Positions 48,150 through 61,100 of a DNA stretch of 64,000 nucleotides are shown here, one piece after another (position 1 is the first letter of the stretch; each line of letters starts with the position of its first letter). The stretch is from NCBI GenBank assembly GCA_032358255.1, contig JAULBX010025231.1, positions 1 through 64,000 of the forward strand, read 5' to 3'. A program made the position numbers and the translations under genes. This DNA is from Heterotrichella gracilis (Eukaryota; Sar; Xanthophyceae; Tribonematales; Xanthonemataceae). The notes below the pieces were generated by a model, which was given only the letters and a program-made list of their open reading frames with translations, made no database searches and was not told the DNA's origin.

Positions 48150-51100
48150 CAAATGTCATCAAATATGCAGTACACATAATACAATGCAGCCAAACATGGA
48201 AATTGAGGAGGAAGCAGCACAAAGGAATAAATAAAAAACAAAACATGCAAATATAGCTGCAAAAATAGCTTTAGAAATGTAAGAGTTGTTGGTATCTTGT
48301 CCTTATTGAAGTTCTTTATTAACTTGATGTTTAAACATGATGGCTGTATGTGCATTGCATTATTACCGCGGTGTTTTGTTCAAATGTAAACTAATTACAC
48401 TAGTGTTTGTTTATATGCAACCGTTGCCTTGACAGCCTTGACCTACATGCTGTTGTGGGGGTGAGCGCGCACAGACAAGGGCAGCAGGGTAAAAAAGATT
48501 GACACTGAACCATTTATTGACAAGCACATTTTGTTATTGGTTTGGAATAGGCAACATGTGCGACTTTGAAACTCCAATTCGGCCCTTTTCACCCTCTCAC
48601 TCCCACGGTTACATTTCATTTTGCCATTACACTAATAACTCTCGGGGCCTCACCTGTAAGCACTTGATTAACAAGCCTTGCCCCTTGACCCAGCAACAAA
48701 CTAAGAGCACCCAAGTCTTGACCTACAAAAACCTTTTATATCTTGTACAAAACAATGGAATATTTTGGCACATTTTGCTGAGCTGGAGTTTTTAATTACA
48801 CTCTCACCCTACATAAGAAATTATAGTACCCCCCCTTTTACAAATTATTATGAAGCAATCTCGGTAAGGTGAACAAGGGCGGGCAATACATTGCTGTATG
48901 CTGCATAAGCAACTATATGTATATCTGTGTATACTGTAAACAATGTGGGCAGTGATCATCTACAGCAGAGAGCAGGAGGCATTGTATGCTCTACAGAACA
49001 ATGGTGCGCATGCTGCTGATGGATGCAGGTGTGTGCTTTACATGACAACAACAAATATTAAGCATTTTAAAGAAAATTTTTAACATTAATATAAAAGACT
49101 TTTGAAAATTTATATGTATAAAAACATAATAATGCTGCTGCTGGATGCAGGTGTGTGCTCACGTTGTGCTGCCACTTGGAGCATGGCTACATTTGCCAGG
49201 GCCAGAAATAGCACTCCAACGACGACAACCGCCAAGCTGCCCCTGCCCCTCATTGTATGTGCTCCAAACCTCCTGCACGTGCACAGGGTTTGTGAGGGAA
49301 GTCTTGCGTAAGTCTAAGAAAACAAGACGATGTATGTACTTTCGCTCTGCAAGGCTGACCAGACCAACTAGACCAACCAGACTGTACTTCCGGCCCTAAG
49401 GCACCTAGGGTTGGAATATTGGTAAGCCCGGGCGCCCGCTGAGAAGTTCAAAATTTGTTTCACTGAAGTGAACTCTTGTCGTGGAGGAACAAAAAGACAA
49501 TGTTTTGTACATCAAGTAGGTATGCCAAAAAAGTTGTAGAAAACTTTAAACGTCTTTTGCCAGTGACATCCCCCCCCAGTGCCCTATGAAACGACCTTCC
49601 TCCACTGGAGGGGATGTACATGTCATTGCAAAACGATGTTGCAAAGAGAAGTTGCAAAATGATTTAAAAAATGTTTGCAGGGAGGGTGGCCCTGGCTACT
49701 TTAGCTAGGTGCAGCAGCTCGGCCTACCACTGGTGGTCCCAGTAAGTCCCAGCTGCTGCACTATCACATGTGTTACAGGATCCCGGAGAGGGGTGTGACT
49801 GCGTGTGACTGGCCTAACTGGCCCCAACGCTGGCTTCAAGCCCTGAGGGTGATCCTGTTGTGCTAGACCCTGTGGTCACGACTCACTTCCCTGTGGCAAA
49901 ACGTTACCCTCTTTTGCTGGTGTCAACCTCGTGTGCTAGTGGCCACCATGATGCATCCCAGAGAGGGTGTGACTGGGTGTGGTGACTCACTTCCCTGTGA
50001 TCACGTTTTGTCATGACAAAACGTCAACCGCTTTTGCTAGTGGCAACCTCTTGTGCTAGTGGCCACCATGATGCATCGTGCCTAAGCTGCAAAGCGCGCT
50101 GGAAACTTGGTAACCCCCAGGGGTTTGTGGTGGCTGGGCAGTTGGACTACGGTGGGTTTGGAGGCAATCGGGCAGGCTATGCATGTGGACAGCACACAGG
50201 GATGGGTGCCGTGCTGTGCACATGGGTGATTGTGGGTAGTGTGGGAAGATGTGGAGTGATTAACTGTAGAGTTTGCAAGCAAAGTCGTGTGCTGCGGGAT
50301 TAGGTGGGCGGTTAGGTCAAGGACAGACCACTCAGTGATGTAAATGTACCCTAAACCCTGCTACTGTGGAGTCCAAACCAAACGCACGCCCCGACGTTAG
50401 ATGTTGGCGTGTGCCGTCCCTGGAAACTTGCAGCTGCAGCAAAGCAACAAAACTAGCTCCCCGGCCGTTTTGGCATAGCGCTATAGCCTGTATGCAGCCT
50501 GCGTACCAGTCCCCTTACTCCCCTGCGCGCGCTCCAAGATCCCGCACTTCAGCGGCCGTTGTTACCACCAGCGCTGGTTGTAGCGCACACCGGCCGCGCC
50601 TTGCCTCCGAACAAAGCTGGCGTAGTATTTCTTCAAAAAGAGCTAGGGTATATATATGTACAAGAGGATCTCGACTGTACACGTGTCAACAAGGCATTTG
50701 CATGTGGCGCGCCACTGCGCAGTCGAGTGTTTTGTTTTAATCAAATGATAAGGAATTTGAATTCCTGTAAATTCCTGTAATTCCTGTTTATAGCCTGTTA
50801 TGTTAGCCAGGCTCTGGTATAGGCGTGCTTACATCTTATTTTGAAACCTTCGTTTTAAACCCCAAACGAAACGGGACCCAATCAGCCCTTAAAGGTTATC
50901 TTCGTTGCATTTCTCGTTATTTGGCCTTTTTCACTGCCAAAATCTCCAAATCTTCGTTACCCATTATACCCCTAACAAAATACCCCCCATGTGATCGTTT
51001 CCCGCCACAGATTTCGGCAGATCCTCGTTAAAAACGACGAAGATATAAGCCCTGTTTATAGCCCCAAGCTTCTCATGACTTCACAAGACTTCATGTTGTG

Positions 51101-51585
51101 GACACGACTTCTGAATGGCATCTCAATCAAATGACTTAAATGACTTCATAAGACTGTGACTAATTCAAGATATGTCCACAATGTAAAGTCATTTACCAGC
51201 CCAGTAAATAAAACCGGGTTTTATGTGACATTTAATGTACACAATCTGGCGGCAAACGCACTATGAGCACAGTCAGCCCGTAGCAAAAATATCTGCAGCT
51301 CCCCAACAGCCCAATTGAAACAACGCCCTCCATTTACCTAGTCCGTCTCTTGGACCCGAAACCCTAGAGCACCTAGAGCTAGGACCCTCATCCCCCTATT
51401 CTTCACTAAGCAAACAAGTCCCTGGCTGCAGTGCCCATTGTGCACCATTCCTTACCATCCATAGGCTACGGGTCTGGGCCCTAGCTCTAGGTTATGCTCT
51501 TGCATCGGGGGTTCTGTATTCTACCCTAGGGTCGGCCCAATATTTTGACCTAGATTTTTGACCCAGGATTTGGCCCAGAATTTTG
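48150..51585. other. long spacer, nothing recognised
   Basis: No supported gene. A direct repeat (about 49878-49960 and 49982-50075) shares ACTCACTTCCCTGTG and CTAGTGGCCACCATGATGCA. The rest is AT-rich spacer. Confidence 0.4.
49878..50075. repeat. two-copy direct repeat in spacer
   Basis: Two units about 104 bp apart share several 15-20 bp blocks, with a short insertion in the second unit. There is no coding meaning. Confidence 0.7.
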
Positions 51586-51587
51586 GA

Positions 51588-52136
51588 CCCTAATAGGTGT
51601 TGCCCTCGTCCTCCTCCTCTTCCCGAGGCACCCAGTGGTCCCAGTTGCAGTGGCCGTCGGGGTCAGCTGGTGGGCCACTTCGAACCCCAGCCTAGGGTCG
51701 GCCACTGGACAGCGTTTGGATCAGGCTCAGCCCTAGTAGGTGTTGCCCTCATCCTCCTCCTTATCCTCCTCTTCCCGAGGCACCCAGTGGTCCCAGTGGC
51801 AGTGCCCGTCGGGGTCAGCTGGTGGGCCACTTCGAACCCCAGCCAAGGGTCGGCCATTGGACAGCGTTTGGATCAGGCTCAGCCCTAGTAGGTGTTGCCC
51901 TCATCCTCCTCCTTATCCTCCTCTTCCCGAGGCANNNNNNNNNNNNNNNNNNNNNNNNNNNNNNNNNNNNNNNNNNNNNNNNNNNNNNNNNNNNNNNNNN
52001 NNNNNNNNNNNNNNNNNNNNNNNNNNNNNNNNNNCCCAATGGTCCCAGTGGCAGTGCCCGTCGGGGTCAGCTGGTGGGCCACTTCGAACCCCAGCCTAGG
52101 GTCGGCCATTGGACAGCGTTTGGATCAGGCTCAGCC
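51588..52136 (-). repeat. tandem array of truncated last-exon copies, interrupted by the N gap
   Basis: Units begin near 51588, 51733 and 51889, spaced 145-156 bp, with a further partial unit after the gap. Each carries the end of the last exon of the TPR gene (HCHWDHW and the acidic E/D run to the stop) joined to the same intron-like tail. The gap at 51935-52034 lies inside the array. Confidence 0.85.
51935..52034. other. assembly gap (100 N)
   Basis: A round 100 N is a placeholder of unknown true length. The tandem array on both sides suggests collapsed repeat copies. Confidence 0.95.
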
Positions 52137-55100
52137 CTAGTAGGTGTTGCCCTCATCCTCCTCCTCTTCCCGAGGCACCCAATGGTCCCAGTGGCAGTGC
52201 CCGTCGGGGTCTGCGGGTGGGCCAGACACAGGTCGTTCCCCGAAGGACTCCTCTCGGGTTTGAAGCACGCACCTCACCCCGTAGCGGCGCATGGCGACCT
52301 GAAGAAATAGGGGTGGGAGGACGGGCCCGATCAGTGGGTGACCAATGGCTTTGGTGGCTTGACCAGTTAGACCAGTGCAGAGTGGGGGGGCACGGGTACT
52401 AAATGGGGAGGGTTATATGCCAAGGTGGAGTACGATAGTATAGCTGTCTCCAGGCTTCCCTGAAAGCCTCCTCGCGGGTTTGGAAAATGCATCGCACCTC
52501 GTAGCCGCCGGTGGATAGGGCGGGGATGGGGGGGAGGGCATTTGCAGGGCCAGAGGGCATGGTGGAAAGCATGGTGTGGTGCGAAGGGACGGGGGCAATG
52601 CAAACCCTAAACCCTACGGCCCCCACGCGGGTCTGGAGCATGCAGCTAATGCACCGCACCCTGTAGCTACCTGGAGATAAGGAGGGGGGGAGTCAGTGAA
52701 GATAAGGAAGGGGGGAGTCAGTGGGTGCCCACCGGCTTGACAATACCATACCTTTCATTTTCATTTATTTGCTATTATTACATTATGTATGTGTAACAAG
52801 CGCTCCGGCACAAACGCCAGCGGCATTTCCCTTCTTTGCTGTTATTACACTGTGTATGGGTAACAAGCGTTCCGGCACAAACGCCAGTGGCTTGGCAGTG
52901 CAGGGTGCGACACCACTGCCCTGCACCTAGGTTCAAGCGCTTAAAACATTCTTTGTTTCTTTATTTTTCAACTTTGTTTTGTTCATCCACCACATTAAAG
53001 ACTTTGTATAGAGTGGGACTTTTGGAGGAGGTGGCCGTGTAAGCGCCTGGTGCAGGGCATACCATGTAGGGTGTAGGGTTAGGGTGACTGGGCACACCTT
53101 GGACGCTTAGCGCAAATGGCTTTAGGGTTCTAGGGTTTGGTGCACACTGCGTTCAAGGTTCCGGACCCTAGGGTTTCCCGTCTCGATTAAGTCTCGATAG
53201 CCTCAAGCAGCCCTGCAATATTGTGCCCCAACCCTTACCTTGTACACCATGCACATTCAGGGTTCAGGGTTCAGGATCAAGATCTTTGGACTTTAGGGTT
53301 CTAGGGATCTGCATTCCAGGGCATTAGGGTTTTAATCCACGGTATTCGCACCTCGATCGCCCCCAAGTAGCCCCGCATGTTCCACCCCACCCTCAGCCCT
53401 GCGGGCTTGGCGCACTCAAACCCTGGGTTAGGGTACGCCATGGCCATCTCCACCGTCTAGACCACATGGCTGGCGGCGAGTGTCCCCCCCACACCAGCCC
53501 ACTTCATCACATCTAGGTTTTAGGGTATCGAATTTGAGGGTTTCCGCACCTCGATCGTCCCCAGGTAGCCCCGCATGTTCCACCCCACCCGCAGCCCCGC
53601 GGGCTTGGCGCGCTCAAACCCTGGGTTAGGGTACGCCATGGCCATCTCCACCGTCTGAACCACATGACTGGCGGTGGGTGTTCCCCACACCAGCTCGATG
53701 CACAGGGGGTTGCCGTTCCCGGACACCTCGACCGAAATGACGTGCTGGCGCAAGCCTGCTATCTCGGGATCCACAAGCGCCAGGTCAGCCCACTGCACTA
53801 TCCAGCAGCCGCTGTTTCTTGTTTGGGTCTGGGGTAAGGGGAGGGGTGGGGCGGGTAAAGATGGGGAGGGCAGGAGAGGCGGTAGGGGTCGGCCCCGCAC
53901 GCGATCAATGCACATTAAGACATAAAACCCCTAAAAAACCCTAAACCATAAACATTTCGGGATCCACAAGCGCCAGGTCTGCCCATTGCACTATCCAGCA
54001 GCCGCTGTTGCGTGCTTGGATCTGGGGTAGGGGGAGAGGGGTGCGTGGCGTGTCAGTGGGTTTGGGAGGTTTGTATGTGGTGGTGGTCGTGGTGGTAGGG
54101 GGTGCGTGTGTAGGAAGTGGGAAGAAATGGCCCCCTTGGGAGCCTGACCGGTGCAAGGGCTGCCCATTGCACCACCCAAGGGGCGCTGTCGCATGCGTGG
54201 TTTTTGTCGGGGGGGTTGAGGGGAAGGGGGGGAGGGGACAAGGGGGGGAGGTATCAATACGGGTACCCGGGGCGGTGGGGCACCCCCACAAAATCACAAT
54301 CAGAATTTCATGAAGGCAGCGCCGTGGCCATCCTCGGGGGTTAGAGGGCATAGACAATGATCCCACGCGCGCTCAATGCACCCTAAAACAAAGAAAACCT
54401 TAACATTGAAGCCCTGGGGTCTATGATTGAATCATCCACCCAGCGTGCACTGTCGCAATCTGCACTGTTTCGCATGGCTCACGTGTCGGATCGCACTGTT
54501 TCGCATGACACAGGAGGTGGTGGCAATCACGGTTTCGTATGGCGCAAGTGCTTGTTCCGTGCCCTCCCCATCACCCACCTTTGCTGCCTCCTCCCTTGCA
54601 TCGCACAGCTCCACCAGGGGCTTGATGCGCCGCGCAATGGTCACCCTGCACGCAGAAATGTGTTTAGGGTACATGCCGGGATTTTAGGGTTTAGGGTTTA
54701 GGGTTTGCATCGCACAGCTCCACCAGGCGCTTAATGCGCCGCGCAATGGTCACCCTGCGCGCAGACATTTGTTTAGGGTACATGCTGGGCTTTAGGGTTT
54801 AGGGTTTACGGTTTCCATCACACAGGGGCTTTTTGCGCCGCGCAATGGTCACCCTGCATGCAGAGATGTGTTGAGGGTCTATGTTTAGGATCAAGGTATA
54901 TACTGTTAGGATGTGTATTTAAGATCTAGGCCATCATTGCTTACGTGTTCACGACCTGCATTCCAGCAACCCCCAAAGAACCTTTCCAAATAGATAATAG
55001 GCTGTTTCCATTCCAGCTAAGTGTCCTCTAAACCCATACCTAGGGTCTTGTGTCTCCTTCCAGTAGGCCGCCTCCTGGTCCACCACCACATTACCCTTGG

Positions 55101-58100
55101 CCACAGCACTGTCATGCAAGTTTTGGATGTTTTCAACATGATGGAATGCAATCCAGTACCCTAAAGATCCACCATCTAGAATGTTTTCCTCTCTAGTTCC
55201 GGAGCAGTATCCTCGCAACCCTTACCTAGGGTCCTGTGTCTCCTTCCAGTAGGCGGCCTCCTGATCCACCAGCACATCAGCCTAGCCGACAACACCCTCA
55301 TTCTTGCCTTACTTGGTAATGGATTACCTTCCAAAGACCCCAAAAAAATAACGAAGGTCATTTAACAAAAACAATTCCTTTTTATTTTCAGCCCACAGTC
55401 CACTGAACCCTTACCTAGGGTCTTGCGTCTCCTTCCAGTAGGCCGCCTCCTGATCCACCAGCGCATCCGTCTTGGCCAAGCGCTCTCAGGCGTGTCTCGG
55501 GGGGTGAGGTTGGGCGGGGTGAACCCCAGCATCCTCCAAAGCACGTTTGTCTCCCGATTAGCGTTGGGTACAGAGTCGATGGGGATGGCCTGCAGCCAGG
55601 GTTGTAGGGTTTCAAAAAGGGATTTGAGCAGGATTTCAGGGTATTGGTAGGGTTTTTACTTGGCTTTTAGGATATTGTGCATCCTCAAGAACGACTTAGA
55701 TTTCCATTTGGCAGTGGGCACAGGGTCAACAGGGGAAATAATTTTACCCCCTGCCCCTACAGCTGCATCCCCACCTGCATCCCCGCTGACTTTATTTCCA
55801 GCCTCAGCTTGGCCACCTCCGCCTGGAAAACGGCTTCGCCAGGGGAGACTTTCAGGGCTGCAGGCAGGGGAGGAAATGAACTCACCACGCCACACCATGT
55901 CATTGAATTAGGGTTTAGGGTTTACGAAGCGCTGAGGCAAGCATGGGGCACATATTGTACAAACATGCGGGGTACATTGCCATCTTCAATTCCCAGCCAC
56001 CTCCGCAGAAAACGCCTTCGCCAGGGAAGACATGCAGGGCTGCATGCAGGGGAGGAACGACAATAAAGGAGGGTAATTGATACAAATCAATCATTGGTAT
56101 TAACAGTGCCAGGACAGTGTAGTTTGGCGCCGCATGTGCAAGGCTGACTGCTAATGTGGCTGATTGCTGGAAAGCATGTGGATAACTAATTAACACAAAT
56201 GTGTGGGGCGCATCTCCTCGGGAACCCAGTGGGGTGATGTTGCCAGGGGAGATGAGCAGGGCCGGACGCAGGGGAGGAAACGGCATCCGAACGCCATGGG
56301 TATCGGAACCCCAGACCTTATGGCAAGAATTTGCTGCGGCGGACACCCACCCCATACTGTCATTCTGTAACCCTAGACCCTAATTTGGCAGGCAGCACCC
56401 ACCATCGCCCACCCCACCACCCACCACCCAAACAGCCATGGTCAGCTGCTGGCAGTACCCACCACCACCACCACCACCACCGCCACCACCGCCACCACCA
56501 CCCACCACCACCACCACCGCCACCACCACCCACCACCACCACCGCCACCACCACCATCACCCACCTTGCTGGTAGCACACCATTGCTAGCTGCGGCTGAC
56601 CTCACGCCCTGTACCCCTCACCCCACCGGGTCCACGCCTTGGCATTGCGAGGGTCGGCGATGAGGGCATCCCTGGCGTCTCATTGGGCCCTGCAGGGGGG
56701 GTGGGGTGCGTGTAAAAGAATGGGGAGGAATACATGAGGGGGGTGGCCTTAGCATCACAATGGGTGATTTTGTAGGGTGCGAATGGTGTGCTTAAAGAAC
56801 AAGGGGAGGAGATAGGGGGCAGGAGAGGGGGAGGTGTTGACGTTGCGGGGGTTGGGAGTGCATCCTTGGCGTCTCGTCAGGCGCTGCAAGGGGAGTGAGT
56901 GTAATGTAACAAGGTAAACAACATGAGGGGTTGATGGTAAATTGCATTTTAAGGGGCCAGGAGGGTTTAGCGAGGGTAGGAGGGGAGGGAATGCGGGGGA
57001 GGACGGGAGGGGAGTTGGTTCAGCGGTGCGTGAGGCGTCCGTGGGGTCTTGGCGGGGTATGGGGTGTGCATAGAAACAAGGGGAGGCATACATGGAGTGG
57101 GGAAGGCACAGGAGGGGGGGGGGAGGGGTTGCAAGAAACAAGGGGAGAGGAGGGCTTAGAGACCAAGTCGAATGCAGTATAAACCATAAACCTGAACCTG
57201 ATTTTCTGTCCCGAAGGACCCTACCCCCGCACCCAGTACCCACCACCACCACTACCACCACCACCACTACCACCACCACCACCGCCAGCACTCACCGCGC
57301 GTGGTTCCCCAGTCTCAGATAACACAGCCCTCTGTTGTTCCACAGTGCAGCATCACTGGGGGTAAGTGCAAGCGCTTTGGAGTAGAGCTTGATGGCCCTT
57401 TTTAAATCGCCCTCCTTAAATGCCACATTCCCCTGCTGGCGCAGCTCGAATGCCTGGGAAGCCGCTGGATCTCGGGCCCCTGCCTCTGTTTTTGCCCCAC
57501 TTCGTTGCCACCTGGGAAGAGGATGAAAGTGGTGGGTGGGATGCAATGAATGGGTGTGCAGCGTGGTAGAAGGTAGAGTTTGCCGAACCAGTGTATGGAT
57601 GTTTTTAATGTGCCCCCCATAAATGCCGCATTTCCCTGCTAGCGCAGCTTAAATGCCTGGGAGGCCGCAGAGTTTTGGACCCCTGCCTCTCTTTGCTTTC
57701 ATTGCGTTGCCACCTGGGAAAGGGTTAAAACTGGTGCGTGGGTGGGGTGGATGAGTGGGAATCAATGGGTGTGCAGCGCAGTAATGAAGCTAGGGGTTTG
57801 CCAAAGCAGGGAATGGACTCGCCAAGGCTCGCCACCTCCACCACCACCACCACCTCCATCACCACCACAATACCACCACCACCGCCACCACCACCGCCAC
57901 CGCCATCGCCACCGCCACCACCGCACCACTAGCACCGCCACCAGCACCGCCACCGCCACCCACCTTTCATATGCCGGCTGCAGCAACCCCATGGCTGTGG
58001 CCCTAATGCCCTCGTCCATTGGGTCGACACAGCTCTGGCGCAGCTTGTTCATCAGACCTGTGGGGGGGGGATATTATAGGGCATCAAATGGGGTGTTACC

Positions 58101-61100
58101 CAACCATTGTGGGGGTACTATAAGGGTGTGTTATGTAAACCAATGTGGGGGGCAAATGTGCGTTGTTTTGCAGCCAACTTTTGCGCATTTTTGGCCCTAA
58201 TGCCCTCGCCCATCGGGTCGACACAGCTCTGGCGCAGCTGGTCCATGAGCCCTGTGGGATGAATTGCAGGGCATTATACAATGGGGTTTTAAGCAACCAT
58301 TGTGTGTGTGGGAGTGTAATGTCCAGAGCGCAGGGTTTCCAGGTTAAAGGCTTTCGGGTGCAGGGCTTCAGGCTTTTGAGCATAAGCATCCGTCTGCACC
58401 ATCGCCATTTTGGACCCCCCTCTACCCCCCCTCAAAGCGCAGCGTGTTCATGGGCGCAGGGTACATAGCGGTGTTTTTTTTGGGAGTGTAGGGTTTCAGA
58501 GCGCAGGGTTAGGTCCTAGGGTTTAAATTCTTGGACCATATTCTGCGCCATGGCCGTCTTGGACACCTCACTCGCAAAGCGCAGCGTGTTAGTGTAGAAG
58601 CGGCACACACAGGGTGCAGGATTAAGGGTTTTTGGGTTTCAAAGCGCAGGGCTTCAAGGTTGGAACTTTCAATGCTTCGTTTTACACGCACCCGCCTGCG
58701 CCGTCGCCATCTTGGACTCCTCACTCGCAAACCGCAGCATGTTGGTGTAGAAGCGTCACACGTTGGTCTGCACAGAGTCCCCGTCACCCGAAAACTCCTT
58801 ATCCCCCTGCTCCTCGGCCTCTGGCTTCCTTTTAGGTCCTGTCCCAGACTCCTGTAGACACAAAAGCGTAGACTTTCACTTTTGTATGTGGGTTTGTGGG
58901 TGGGGGGGGTGGGGGGTGTGGAGGATGGGGGGCCATTGGCGTATGGCCTTTTACATCCATATAACGATTATGAGTGTCAACGCTTACATGCTTTATGGAA
59001 TGTCACGAGTGCACTGTTGAGAGAACAGTAATGAAACGCAAAGGCCTGTGATGGTATGTCTAGGCCCTGCATTCCCGACGCTAGTCCAGTACCAATAGTA
59101 GAAACAGGTGGTGCTTGGCAATGATGGGCACAATTACAATTTCCACGAGGGACCACAAGAAAACATGTGCAAGCCCGCCTTTAGTCACAGTTAGTTACAT
59201 GCATTCCAGCAACACAGCCAGATATGCAAGCCTGGTGTAAGTCTATGCGATGTGATGATATGCGATGATATGTGATGATATGCGATGTGATGATATGCAA
59301 GGCAAATTTAGGCCCCCAATCCTGCCTCGATCCCTTTCCAACATGCAATGATATGGGGATGCAAGTTGGGATTCCGCACCAGATTTGGGGACAGGTAGTG
59401 CTTGGCGATGATGGGCGCAATTTTGGTCTCCAGGGGGGACCACAAGGAAACATTTGCAAGCCTGATGTACCATGATGCAATGTGATGATATGAGAGGCAA
59501 ATTTGGGCCCCCAATCCTGCTTTGATCCCATACCAACATGCAATGAAATGGGGATGCAATTGGGGATTCCCTACCAGATTTAAGGACAGGTAGTGCTTGG
59601 CGATGATGGGCGCAATTTTGGTCTCCAGCAGGGGGTGCGCCCCCACGCAATTGTACGCATTTGCACACATGCTGACCACCCGCCCGCAGATCATTTGGCC
59701 CTGGTCGCTGCGCCGCCCCTTGCCGTACAGCTCAAAGTAGCTCTGGCCCCACTTGTGCCTGAGTAAAGGCATTTAACTTGTAATACTACTTGAAGTTAAT
59801 CCATTTTTCCATTATTTAATGACATTTAAAAATGTTTTGATTTCAATAGAGTTTGGCCCTGGTCGCTGCGCCACCTCTTGCCGTACAGCTCAAAATAGCT
59901 CTGGCCTGAAAACAATTACAAGCATTTGTATTGCACATGTTTTTAGACCATGAAATATATTAATAAAGAGTGGTCCTGGTCGCTCCGCTGCCCCATGAAG
60001 CTCTAGCCGACGTGCCTGAATACAATATACAGATACATTGTGAATTTAACATAAATTTAGTTAACACCGCCCTGAGACTATACAGCATTAACATCAATTG
60101 TGCCTATATACCAAAATAAAAAATATGCTATATGATTGCTTATGTCACCACATTATTTGGCTTTACAATCTTGGTTGTATGGCATTTCCACCACGCTTTT
60201 GAAAAGCCCTCACACACGCATCTTCGCAACATACCCCCGCCTAGATGAAATTACATTAAATAATAAGTAAACAAACCTTTTAGATGATTTTTTTTTGGTT
60301 TACCTTGACATCAGCCCGTCCAGCATGGTCCCTGCGACTTAAAAGAGACCCCGCGCGTGCATCTCCTCATAGTACAACCCCTAAATTAGTCTACATAATC
60401 AAATAAAATAAAATAAACGAATAAACCTTGTAAATGAATACATATATTTGTTACCTTGGCATCAGCCCGTCCAGCATGGCCCCCGCGACTTTGAAGAGCC
60501 CCCGTGCGTGCATCTCGTCCAGATACCCCCCCGTAGTCCCTCATCTCAGCCAGGGCGCACATGGCCACCCGCCGCACGCTGTGGAACAAACATGGAGTCA
60601 TCGGATTGGATCAAATGAAATGATCTTGGATGATCATTGTAAGTGCATGCACCTCCTTGATACACCCCCCCTAGTCCCTCATCTCAGCCAGGGCGCACAT
60701 GGCCACCCGCCGCACGCTGTGGAACACATTTAATTCTACATCAGATCATTGTGGAAGAACAAAATTGGACTGCATTAGATTGGATTAGATTTATTATCTC
60801 CAATCCAATGGTGTCCACCGTAATGTACCCCCCATAGGTGCTCATTTCAGCCAGGGCGCATATGGCCACCCGCCGCACGCTGTGGAAGAATTCAATTGGA
60901 TTGCATTAGATCAGATCAAATCAGATCAGATTTAGAGTTCATTATACGAGACATCTTCCTCATGATATACCCCCCCTAGTTGCTCATCTCAGCCAGGGCG
61001 CACATGGCCACCCGCCGCACGCTGTGGAAGAATTCAATTGGATTGCATTAGATCAGATCAGATTAGATCAGATTTAGAGTTCATTATACGAGATATCTTC

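Noticed and set aside
41304-58758. Reassignment of TGA to an amino acid in this genome
   Set aside because: ADNT1 and the tail-anchor gene end properly at TGA, and the in-frame TGAs replace three different residues (Trp, Cys, Arg). Local lesions are more likely. Selenocysteine was considered only for the TGC-to-TGA site and lacks support.
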